From DATJGF01 sp035495315 (GTDB lineage Bacteria; Verrucomicrobiota; Verrucomicrobiia; Limisphaerales; UBA8199), in the NCBI GenBank assembly GCA_035495315.1, contig DATJGF010000142.1:1-64000 (forward strand): a stretch of DNA of 64,000 bases, in the 5' to 3' direction. Position numbers and translations under genes: made by a program. Below, piece after piece: positions 8,903-15,977 of this stretch (positions within the stretch are counted from its first letter, which is position 1; the number at the start of each line of letters is the position of its first letter). The notes beneath the pieces are model-generated. The model made no database searches. It was not told where the DNA came from and was given only the letters and a program-made list of their open reading frames with translations.

Positions 8903-8970
8903 TAAGGGTGCATTCAAAATTGGCTTTCTGGCCCGATAGTTAGTTCTAGCCCCGGGTTCCGTATTTTCGC

Positions 8971-9585
8971 TCACCAATCTCTGACTGGTCGACGACGATC
9001 AGCGGGTTTCCCTTCCGGACGCATTTGCAACATTTTCTCCTCACCTTTCTGCGAATCGAGGAGCTGCCGCGCCTGTTCCGGTGTCATCTGCCCGGGAGCA
9101 TAAGTTTCATCGCCTTCTTTGGGTTCCGAATCCTGGTTAGTGTTTCCTGATTGTTGGGCAGCCTGCTGTTGCTGTGCCTGCTGTTGTTTTTGATTTTGCT
9201 CCTGCTTGGCTTGCTGTTGCTGCTGCTGGTTTTGGTCTTGCTTCTGCTGGTCCTCTTGGGCCGAATCCTGTTTCTTTTCCTGCTGGTTTTGCTGCGATTG
9301 TTGCCCTTGCTGATTTTGATCCTGCTTCGACTGATCATTTTGCTGCTGTTGCTGTTGCTGCTGCTGTTGTTGCTGTTCCTCTTCTTTCTTCAGCAATGCC
9401 GCCAATCCGTTAAGCTCCCGATCCTCGGGAAACAAACGCAAACCAGTAACAATCTCGTTCTTGGCTTCCTGCTTTTTTCCAAAAATATAAAACTGCGCGC
9501 CGCGATGAAAGTAGTCGCTGGCCGTCTGGGCGCTTAAGCAGAGCGGAGTGAGGAAGAGACTAATGCGGAGCAGTATCTTGTACAC
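8971..9585 (-). CDS. Secreted TPR protein with Gln-rich linker (BatC-like, end of bat operon)
   Basis: A signal peptide (MYKILLRISLFLTPLCLSA) is followed by one or two TPR-like helices (YFHRGAQFYIFGKKQEA, about 24-65), then about 100 residues dominated by Gln with Lys, Asn and Asp, and a short conserved end (APGQMTPEQARQLLDSQKGE ... RRRPVRDW). The ending is typical of the last TPR protein of moxR/bat operons. It overlaps the end of the upstream batB-like gene by 26 bases, so it belongs to that operon. The Gln tract comes from CAG/CAA repeats and is likely to vary in length. Its role is probably assembly of the membrane VWA complex in the periplasm. Confidence 0.8.
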   Translation of the reverse strand: MYKILLRISLFLTPLCLSAQTASDYFHRGAQFYIFGKKQEAKNEIVTGLRLFPEDRELNGLAALLKKEEEQQQQQQQQQQQQNDQSKQDQNQQGQQSQQNQQEKKQDSAQEDQQKQDQNQQQQQQAKQEQNQKQQQAQQQQAAQQSGNTNQDSEPKEGDETYAPGQMTPEQARQLLDSQKGEEKMLQMRPEGKPADRRRPVRDW

Positions 9586-11263
9586 CGGTAACCTCCTTCA
9601 ATCGTTGGATGAAGTCGCCATAATAGGCGGTGGTTGGGTCCTTTTCGAGTTGCTTCTGCATAATGTCCAGCGCGTTGCCATATTCACGCCGGTTGACGGC
9701 TTCATCGGCCGCTGCCTTGGCCTTCTTAGCTTCTTCGCTCGGTTCGATCTGCTGCGGCTCGCCTTTTTGTTGTTGTTGCTGTTTCAGTTCTTCGAGGCGT
9801 TTTTTGACAAATTCACGATTGTATTTTGCGTCGGCATCCTGGGGGTTCAGCTTTAGACTCAAGTCATAATCCTTCAGTGCTTTCTCCCAGGCGTCGGTTT
9901 TCTTCTTGGGATCGGGAATGCCTTCTCCCAACCGGTAGAGCGCGTTGCCGCGGTTGTAGTATGCCAGTTGTTGCAACTTCACATCCTGAGAGGCCAGCGC
10001 TTCGTTGAATTGTTTTGTCGCAATATCGAATTGGCGGCTGCGGTAGGCGGCCGCCCCGGCGTTGAAATGCAAGCGCGAATCATCGGCGTTGCGGGTCAAT
10101 AATTGCTCGTATTCCTTTAAGGACTGTTCGTACTTTCCTGACTTGTACTCCCGCAACGCGCTCGACGTTGACCCAAGGGCGGCTCTTGGTTCAAGCAGGG
10201 CCAGTCCGATAAGAACCGCTGCCTGCAGCACGGGTTTCGCGACAGCTGCTTTTTGCCGGGCGGATTCCTTTTTCCGCTCAGGCAAAACCATTTCGAGAGC
10301 AACCAGTAAAATGGCCAAACCCAAAGGCCATTGGTAGCGATCTGTAAACTGCTTGATCAACCTTTGTTGATGTTCGGATTTGGGTAACTTGGAAAGTCCT
10401 TCGGAATACAGAGAGTCTATGGTTTTGGCGCCGCGCAACGGCAGGTAAAAACCACCCTCGCTCGCGCCGGCAATTTCTCGCAGGAGAGACTCATTCAAAT
10501 GCGATTTGACGACGTTACCTTGTTCGTCGCGGATATAGTCGTCCTGGCCGTTGGCATTTTTGATTCGCAGTAACTCGCCGTCAGCGGTGCCTATGCCAAT
10601 GGTGTAAATGCGCAGCCCGGCCTTCGCGGCCTTTTGCGCCGCTTCCAACGCGCCCGAATCGTGATCCTCGCCATCGGTCATTAGGACCAAAACGCGGTGA
10701 TTGTCTCCTTCTTTAAACGCCGTCTCCGTCGTTTCAATCGCCTCGGCAATAGCGGTCCCACCCTCCGGTATGGTATTCACGTCCAAGGCGTCGAGACTTT
10801 GGCGAAAGGCGACATCGTCGATCGTTAGCGGACATTGCAGGAAGGCGCTGCCGGCAAACGCAACGAGGCCCAGGCGGTCACCTTTGGAGACTTGCATCAG
10901 ATCCATTGCGGCAAGCTTGGCCCGGGCGAGGCGATTTGGGGCGATATCCTGCGCCAGCATGCTCTTGGAGACATCAATCGCGACGACGACATCCACGCCG
11001 CGCTGCTTGACTTCCTGCCAGGCAAAGCCCCACTGCGGACGGCCTAGCGCGACAATGAGGCAGGCAACCGCCGCCACCAAACATGCCGAGCGGATCCGCT
11101 GTCGCCGGGTGGACACCCCCGCCACCAACCCGGGCAAGAGCCGCGCCTGAATGAACTGCGTCATCAGTTGCTGTCGCTTGCGTCCGGACCACCAAAGGAA
11201 CGCCATCAGCAGCGGTGGGAAAACCAGCAGCAGAAATAAAATGTTAGGATGGGCAAATGACAT
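9560..11263 (-). CDS. batB: BatB-like VWA membrane protein fused to BatC-like TPR domain
   Basis: Membrane segments at about residues 7-25 and 55-75 precede a von Willebrand A domain with a MIDAS motif (VVAIDVSKSMLAQD, then TDGEDHD), and a further membrane helix lies near 310-330. After it the chain carries a second hydrophobic segment and several TPRs (about 365-560, e.g. YYNRGNALYRLGEG, LSLKLNPQDADAKYN). BatB and BatC are often separate, so this is a fusion. The Bat system is linked to stress or oxygen tolerance and MoxR-assisted folding in other bacteria; the substrate here is unknown. It lies 147 bp after batA, with a palindromic repeat between them. Confidence 0.85.
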   Translation of the reverse strand: MSFAHPNILFLLLVFPPLLMAFLWWSGRKRQQLMTQFIQARLLPGLVAGVSTRRQRIRSACLVAAVACLIVALGRPQWGFAWQEVKQRGVDVVVAIDVSKSMLAQDIAPNRLARAKLAAMDLMQVSKGDRLGLVAFAGSAFLQCPLTIDDVAFRQSLDALDVNTIPEGGTAIAEAIETTETAFKEGDNHRVLVLMTDGEDHDSGALEAAQKAAKAGLRIYTIGIGTADGELLRIKNANGQDDYIRDEQGNVVKSHLNESLLREIAGASEGGFYLPLRGAKTIDSLYSEGLSKLPKSEHQQRLIKQFTDRYQWPLGLAILLVALEMVLPERKKESARQKAAVAKPVLQAAVLIGLALLEPRAALGSTSSALREYKSGKYEQSLKEYEQLLTRNADDSRLHFNAGAAAYRSRQFDIATKQFNEALASQDVKLQQLAYYNRGNALYRLGEGIPDPKKKTDAWEKALKDYDLSLKLNPQDADAKYNREFVKKRLEELKQQQQQKGEPQQIEPSEEAKKAKAAADEAVNRREYGNALDIMQKQLEKDPTTAYYGDFIQRLKEVTGVQDTAPH

Positions 11264-11341
11264 GCTCAGACATAGTGCGGGCGTCCCGGCGTAATAAGAT
11301 TAAGACTTGAGGGCGTTTCGCCGGGTCCTTTTGTGTCTTGC

Positions 11342-11359
11342 GCGGCGAGACGTCGCCGC
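11342..11359. repeat. Short perfect palindrome inside the bat operon
   Basis: GCGGCGA-GACG-TCGCCGC forms a 7-bp stem with a 4-base loop in the 147-bp gap between batA and batB. It resembles short GC-rich REP-like palindromes and may attenuate or stabilise the operon mRNA. Confidence 0.5.
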
Positions 11360-11410
11360 AACTCCCAGGCGTGGACTGCCGAGCTACAGGATTTGACGAG
11401 GTTAAGCAAC

Positions 11411-12409
11411 TCATGGGAGTCGCCTCCAGGCTGTGTGTCTCAACAAAATCTCCAGTAACAACAGGCTCAGGCCCGGCGTAATCACCCACGCAAATAGCTC
11501 TCGATGTAGCGCGAATTTTTTGATTTCCTTTTCCGTTTTTTCCAGCTTATCGATCTCAGAATAAATTGCCTGAAAGCGGGCTGTGTTGTCCGCGCGGTAA
11601 TACTTTCCTCCCGTGCGGTTGGCGATCTTCGCCAAAGTATCTTCGTCGATATCGACCGGTTCGGGTCGAGTGCCAACCCGCCGGCCGCCAAAAAAGACCG
11701 GCATCGGCGCCATCCCGCGCATGCCTACGCCGATAGTGTACACTTTGACCTTGAGCGCCTCGGCGGCTTCCGCGGCGGTCAATGGCGCGATCTTGCCGGA
11801 ATTGTTCTGTCCATCGGTCATCAGAATGACAATTTTGCTCTTTGACTTCACTTCGCGCAGGCGGTTGACGGCGGTGCTCAAGGCTGAACCGATCGCGGTC
11901 CGGTTCTCGTCGATGACCCCGATCTGCAGCCGGTCGATGTTTTGCAGCAGGAAATCGTGGTCGAGCGTGAGCGGAGTCGCGATATAGGCTTGCGAGCCGA
12001 AGACCACGAGCCCGATGCGATCATTGGGGCGCTTGTCGATGAACTGTTTTAGTACGGTTCGGGCCATTTCGAAGCGATTCACTCGTCCACCACGCACTTC
12101 AAAATCCTCTGAGATCATGCTGCCGGACATATCGAGCGCGACGACGATATCGACACCGCTGGCGCTGACTTTGGTTTCGCTTTTCGTCAGCCGGGGCTGA
12201 GCCAACGCGATTATTAAAAGGGCTAAAGCCAGCCAGCGAAGCGCAGAAAGGAACCCGCCCGATTTCGTTCGAGTGATGTTGAGAATGCCGCGCACCAACT
12301 GAACCGATGAATAGACAAAGGCAGGTGGCTCGCCACGCCTGCCTTTGAGCCAGGCCAGAGCTGGCAAGAGCAACAGCAGGAGGAGGAAATAGGGGTGGGC
12401 GAAGGTCAT
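11411..12409 (-). CDS. batA: BatA-like VWA domain membrane protein
   Basis: The start MTFAHPYFLLLLLLLPAL is the typical membrane-inserted BatA N-terminus. A second helix follows at about 58-75, then a VWA domain (about 85-280) with an intact MIDAS DMSGSM (in VVALDMSGSMISED), a distal TDGQNNSG and IGVGMRGMAPM. A final membrane helix (about 305-325) ends the protein. Its start overlaps the end of the DUF4381-like gene by 4 bases (ATGA type), which indicates translational coupling. It is expected to form a membrane complex with the BatB-like and TPR proteins downstream. Confidence 0.9.
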   Translation of the reverse strand: MTFAHPYFLLLLLLLPALAWLKGRRGEPPAFVYSSVQLVRGILNITRTKSGGFLSALRWLALALLIIALAQPRLTKSETKVSASGVDIVVALDMSGSMISEDFEVRGGRVNRFEMARTVLKQFIDKRPNDRIGLVVFGSQAYIATPLTLDHDFLLQNIDRLQIGVIDENRTAIGSALSTAVNRLREVKSKSKIVILMTDGQNNSGKIAPLTAAEAAEALKVKVYTIGVGMRGMAPMPVFFGGRRVGTRPEPVDIDEDTLAKIANRTGGKYYRADNTARFQAIYSEIDKLEKTEKEIKKFALHRELFAWVITPGLSLLLLEILLRHTAWRRLP

Positions 12410-13020
12410 TTGAGCGTGGGCCGTGAGCTTCCTGTGGCGTCGGGCTCCAATGTGTTGCGTGTTCCGTGTTCCGTGTCAACAGGGCTGGACGGTAGCGGTT
12501 CTGTTTCTTCAACGAGGCGAACGGCAGCACCATGAAGATCATGCAACTCAGGTTCGCCGGGTTCGTAACGTGCAAATTTTACCAGGTCGCAGCGTTTCAA
12601 GAACTCGCTCAGGCTCTCTTTTTGGTCCGGGAGCAGGAGATCCGTTTCCTGCAGTTCGTATAAAAACTCTTCGGTGGTGCGCTCCGGGGCGTGGAAATTA
12701 AAGCGTTCCTCGAGGTACCAGCGCACGGTGTCGGAAACCAGGGTACAGAACTCTTTGGGTTGGCTGATGAGAGCAAGGGCTTCCTGCAGTTTTTGTTTCG
12801 CCCTAACGTGTGCGGGAATACCGGGCACAGCCGGTATTTCGGCTTTTTTCTGTTGCCAACGTTTCCAGGCCCAAATCAACAATGCGCCAACCGCAACTGC
12901 ACCCAGCCCCACCCATACCCAAAACCAGGGATTCGGAATGTCTACCGGCGGTTTGATATCCCGCAAACCGTTAGTGGCCGACCCGGCACTCATGAGAGCA
13001 TTTGGATTTGTCGCCGTCAT
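12406..13020 (-). CDS. DUF4381-like membrane protein of the bat operon
   Basis: A short N-terminal part leads to one membrane helix (WFWVWVGLGAVAVGALLIWA, about 32-51), followed by a basic stretch and a helical cytoplasmic domain (about 60-170; KLQEALALI, SDTVRWYLEERF, TTEEFLYEL). Position between DUF58 and batA and this layout match DUF4381 proteins. The last 25 residues (after EETEPLPSSPV) are encoded by a GTGTTCCGTGTTCCG-type simple repeat and are probably not part of the ancestral protein. Function unknown; inferred to be part of the MoxR/VWA membrane complex. Confidence 0.75.
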   Translation of the reverse strand: MTATNPNALMSAGSATNGLRDIKPPVDIPNPWFWVWVGLGAVAVGALLIWAWKRWQQKKAEIPAVPGIPAHVRAKQKLQEALALISQPKEFCTLVSDTVRWYLEERFNFHAPERTTEEFLYELQETDLLLPDQKESLSEFLKRCDLVKFARYEPGEPELHDLHGAAVRLVEETEPLPSSPVDTEHGTRNTLEPDATGSSRPTLK

Positions 13021-13077
13021 CTCCGTTGATTAATCCCGGCTGCAATTTCCAATTTTAAACAAGAGTGTACCGCAGGT

Positions 13078-13155
13078 CTTGGAGTGCGCCAGTCTTCGCC
13101 GCTTTTGGTATGGGATGGTGTAATCGACAGCGCCAGAGGACTGGCGCACTCCAAG
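13078..13155. repeat. MITE-like palindromic element between DUF58 and DUF4381 genes
   Basis: Two perfect 17-bp arms (CTTGGAGTGCGCCAGTC at 13078-13094 and its complement at 13139-13155) enclose 44 bp that contain a further partial complement (CGCCAGAGG). The element fills most of the 186-bp gap between two co-directional operon genes that are normally adjacent, so it looks inserted. Confidence 0.6.
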
Positions 13156-13206
13156 ACGCTGGCGCGTTGAACGAGGCAAATTCCCCACTCCGCACTCCGC
13201 ATTTGC

Positions 13207-14163
13207 TCACCCACGCAGCCTCCTCTTTTCACGTGTTTCGAAAAACTTTGCCAGTCCTACAGAATACGGCTGGTCGGTCCGCAACTGAATCGCATCGATT
13301 CCCGCCGAGCGGAACAATCGCGTCAGGTCCGCGTTGGTGCGTGTTTGCCGCTCGGCAAAATCCTTGCGCTTGCGCTGATCGCAGGTGTTGACTTCAACGA
13401 TCTCACCAGTCTCGGCGTCCTGCAGCACAAGCCGGCCCAAGGCGGGAAGCTCCAGCTCAAAGGGATCGGTGATTTGCACCGCGACGACATCATGCCGCCG
13501 ATTTGCCTGCCGCAACATTGGGTAAGCGGCTTGGGCGAGCGACTCCAGTAGCATCATTTGCGAGCGTAACTTACCGCTGCTTCCCTTGGCGGCGACTGCG
13601 GGCGAACCGATGAAATCGGAAACTATTACGGCGATAGCTTTGTGCGGAGTGACACGGAGCAAGAACTCCAGCGCCCCGTTCAGGTCCGTACCCTGCCGTT
13701 GCGGTTCGAAGAAGAGAACTTCACGAATCACTCGCAGCACATGCCGCCGACCTTTGCGTGGTGGAATAAATTTCTCGACCTCATCACTAAAAAGGATGAG
13801 ACCGACCTTGTCGTTGTTGCGAATTGCAGAAAAGGCCAAGACCGACGCGATTTCGGCGGCCAGTTCGCGTTTCGATTGTTCGCGCGAGCCGAACACGCCG
13901 GAACCACTCACGTCGACCACCAGCATCAGTGTCAGTTCGCGTTCCTCGACGAACTTCTTTACAAACGGATGATTCATCCGCGCGGTGACGTTCCAGTCGA
14001 TCGAACGCACCTCATCACCCGGCTGGTATTCGCGGACCTCCTCGAAATTCATCCCCTGGCCCTTGAAGACGCTGTGGTACTGGCCGGCCAAGGTCTCGCT
14101 GACGAGCCGATTGGTCCGAATCTCGATCTGGCGAATTTTTTTGAGGATTTCTCGCGGGATCAT
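13207..14163 (-). CDS. DUF58 domain protein (MoxR-associated)
   Basis: The start MIPREILKKIRQIEIRTNRL is the usual DUF58 N-terminus, so ATG 14163 is preferred over 14211. The family hallmark REYQPGDEVRSIDWNVTAR (about 50-70) is intact, and a degenerate VWA-like fold follows (VVDVSGSGVFGS, LILFSDEVEKFIPP, AVIVSDF). DUF58 proteins are encoded next to MoxR ATPases and VWA proteins and are inferred to assist assembly or activation of the complex. Here moxR is separated by about 740 bp holding a repeat and a toxin-antitoxin pair. The short C-terminal tail is basic (REKRRLRG). Confidence 0.9.
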   Translation of the reverse strand: MIPREILKKIRQIEIRTNRLVSETLAGQYHSVFKGQGMNFEEVREYQPGDEVRSIDWNVTARMNHPFVKKFVEERELTLMLVVDVSGSGVFGSREQSKRELAAEIASVLAFSAIRNNDKVGLILFSDEVEKFIPPRKGRRHVLRVIREVLFFEPQRQGTDLNGALEFLLRVTPHKAIAVIVSDFIGSPAVAAKGSSGKLRSQMMLLESLAQAAYPMLRQANRRHDVVAVQITDPFELELPALGRLVLQDAETGEIVEVNTCDQRKRKDFAERQTRTNADLTRLFRSAGIDAIQLRTDQPYSVGLAKFFETREKRRLRG

Positions 14164-14171
14164 GGCCTCAA

Positions 14172-14280
14172 TTGTAGGAGTCGAGGTAAGGAGACTCAAA
14201 ATCCTCGGCATTTGTGTGAACGCGTAGTGGCCCTACGGCTCCTCGTCCTAGTTGTCGTTCTCGGCCTCGATCTTTATCCG
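14172..14280. repeat. Partial copy of the TTGTAGGAG element
   Basis: TTGTAGGAGTCGAGGTAAGG (14172-14191), continuing GAGACTCAAA, closely matches the terminal repeat of the element at 58995-59268. It is followed by a CTCGTCCTAGTTGTCGTTCT-type stretch like the CGTCGTCC core of that element. The right terminal repeat is absent, so this is a one-ended relic. It lies immediately upstream of the DUF58 start. Confidence 0.5.
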
Positions 14281-14378
14281 AGATCGATGTCGTGCAGGAA
14301 ACGGAGCACGATCCAGACGCTTCCTGCTCCGATGAAAACCGAGCTTGCTCGCCTTGTGCCGAGCAGTAGATTGGACTA

Positions 14379-14606
14379 ATGAGCGCAGCAGAGTTGCTTG
14401 AGCAGGCTAAGGCTCTCCCACTGGCAGAGCGGATTGAATTGGCACAAAATCTCTGGGAAGACATCATGGATCGATACGATCCTCCCCTGACCCAGGCAGA
14501 GGTGGAATTAATCGACGCGCGTCTCATGGAAGAAGCCGCAAACCCCGCAGATGTGGTTTCGTGGACGGATCTAAAGGCCAAGTTGGACGAGAAGTTTAAG
14601 AAATGA
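14379..14606 (+). CDS. Addiction module antitoxin (TIGR02574 type)
   Basis: A 75-residue protein beginning MSAAELLEQAKALPLAERIE with the LAQNLWEDI and DARLMEE helices of the putative addiction module component family. It overlaps the next gene by 4 bases (ATGA), the usual antitoxin-toxin arrangement. It should neutralise the downstream RelE/ParE-type toxin and probably represses its own promoter. The pair is on the strand opposite to the moxR and DUF58 genes on either side. Confidence 0.85.
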   Translation: MSAAELLEQAKALPLAERIELAQNLWEDIMDRYDPPLTQAEVELIDARLMEEAANPADVVSWTDLKAKLDEKFKK

Positions 14607-14980
14607 CCCCCTCGCTGGTTTTCCGGCGGTCCGCAGAACGTGAGTTTGAACACTCCATCAATTGGTACGAGCGCGAGCGGCCAGGCTTGGGAAGGGAATT
14701 TGCCGTAGAGGTCGAGTGTTGCCTGAGCCGGATAACTCGGGCTCCCGACCAGTTCCGAAAAGTCCGTGGGCAAGTTCGCCGGGCTGTGGTCCACCGTTTT
14801 CCTTTTGTGATTCATTTGAGGGTGGATGAGGATCGAATTCTTGTGTTGGCCGTTTACCATACTAGCAGAAACCCAGCTAACCTTAGACACGCCACTAAAC
14901 GACCTCACGGCACCGGCAGTTCGTCGAAAATCTTTTGGATAATCGTTTCGCTGGTCTTCTCTTCCGCTTCGGCTTCGTAG
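14603..14980 (+). CDS. RelE/ParE-type toxin with extended C-terminus
   Basis: Family features are visible: FRRSAEREFEHSINWYERER, GREFAVEVE, ARVRRAVVHRFPF-like strand (here QVRRAVVHRFPFVIHLRV) and the terminal VLAVYHTSRNP. Such toxins usually end near 95-100 residues; this one continues to 125 with a tail (SSSKIFWIIVSLVFSSASAS) encoded antisense to the 3' end of moxR, an overlap of 76 bp. The original stop seems to have been lost at the junction. Whether the toxin is active with this tail cannot be told. Expected activity is mRNA cleavage or gyrase inhibition. Confidence 0.8.
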   Translation: MTPSLVFRRSAEREFEHSINWYERERPGLGREFAVEVECCLSRITRAPDQFRKVRGQVRRAVVHRFPFVIHLRVDEDRILVLAVYHTSRNPANLRHATKRPHGTGSSSKIFWIIVSLVFSSASAS

Positions 14981-15894
14981 GTGATCGCGACCCGGTGGCG
15001 CAATACATCCATCCCGATGCTCTTGACGTCCTGGGGAGTAACGTAGCCCCTGCCCCGCAAGAACGCATACGCCTTGGCAGCCAGCGTCAGCGAGATCGTA
15101 GCCCGCGGCGAGGCGCCTAATTGTATGAATTCCTTTACCTGAATCTTGTGCGCTTCGGGGTCACGCGTCGCACAAACCAAATCGACGATGTAGTCTTTCA
15201 CCTTGTCATCGACATAGATGTCGTTGATCACCTGGCGCGCTTTGAGGATCTGTTTGGGCTCAACCACCGGCTGTGCCTCCGGTGTTCCTGCCGTGCGCGC
15301 CATCAGCTCCAGGATCTGGCGCTCCTCGGCCCGGGTTGGATAGCCGATCTTCAGCTTGAGCATAAACCGATCGACCTGCGCCTCCGGCAATGGATAGGTC
15401 CCCTCCTGCTCGATGGGATTTTGCGTCGCCAAAACCAGGAACGGCTCTTCCAGTTTGAAAGTTTGTTCGCCAATCGTCACCTGCTTTTCCTGCATCGCTT
15501 CAAGCAGCGCACTCTGCACCTTGGCCGGGGCGCGGTTGATCTCATCCGCTAACACGAGGTTCGCGAAGATGGGCCCGCGGCGCGTGGTAAAGGCACCGGA
15601 TTGCGGATTATAGATCTGGGTTCCGATCACATCGGCGGGGAGCATGTCCGGCGTGAATTGAAGTCGCGAAAACTTCACGTGCAGACAGTTTGCCAAAGAC
15701 TTCACGGATAAGGTCTTGGCCAAACCCGGTACACCTTCGAGCAGTACGTGGCCGTTGGCGAGCAACCCGATTACCAGACGTTCGACCAGGTATGTCTGGC
15801 CGACAATCACCTTCCCCAATTCATTAAACAGGGGGCGGACGAACGCTGCCGCCTCCTGCACCGCGTCGTTTATGGCACTAATTCCTGTATTCAT
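14905..15894 (-). CDS. MoxR-family AAA+ ATPase
   Basis: 329 residues with a canonical MoxR layout: GQTYLVERLVIGLLANGHVL, Walker A GVPGLAKT, LQFTPDMLPADVIG, Walker B VLADEINRAPAKVQSALLEA, sensor 1 (ATQNPIEQEGTYPLPEAQ) and arginine finger region DRFMLKL. The C-terminal lid is complete (QLGASPRATISL, VTPQDVKSI). It acts as the chaperone-like ATPase for the DUF58/VWA proteins encoded downstream on the same strand. It would head that operon but is now separated from DUF58 by a repeat relic and a toxin-antitoxin pair. Confidence 0.95.
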   Translation of the reverse strand: MNTGISAINDAVQEAAAFVRPLFNELGKVIVGQTYLVERLVIGLLANGHVLLEGVPGLAKTLSVKSLANCLHVKFSRLQFTPDMLPADVIGTQIYNPQSGAFTTRRGPIFANLVLADEINRAPAKVQSALLEAMQEKQVTIGEQTFKLEEPFLVLATQNPIEQEGTYPLPEAQVDRFMLKLKIGYPTRAEERQILELMARTAGTPEAQPVVEPKQILKARQVINDIYVDDKVKDYIVDLVCATRDPEAHKIQVKEFIQLGASPRATISLTLAAKAYAFLRGRGYVTPQDVKSIGMDVLRHRVAITYEAEAEEKTSETIIQKIFDELPVP

Positions 15895-15977
15895 GAGTCC
15901 AAAAGCTTACTCAGCGATGGACAGCAAAACCAGAAAATGTGTTCAAAGCCTGGGAAAAGCTGCAAAAAGGTCAAGTA

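Noticed and set aside
9151..9537. Leu-rich plus-strand frame resembling membrane helices
   Set aside because: It is the complement of the CAG/CAA Gln tract of the BatC-like gene; the poly-Leu is a by-product.
13642..14379. Long plus-strand reading frame over the DUF58 gene
   Set aside because: It is antisense to a clear DUF58 protein, and its translation has no recognisable domain. It reflects the codon bias of the real gene.
14168..14908. Minus-strand 246-codon frame across the toxin-antitoxin genes
   Set aside because: It is antisense to a well-recognised TA pair, and its Ser-rich translation matches nothing I know.
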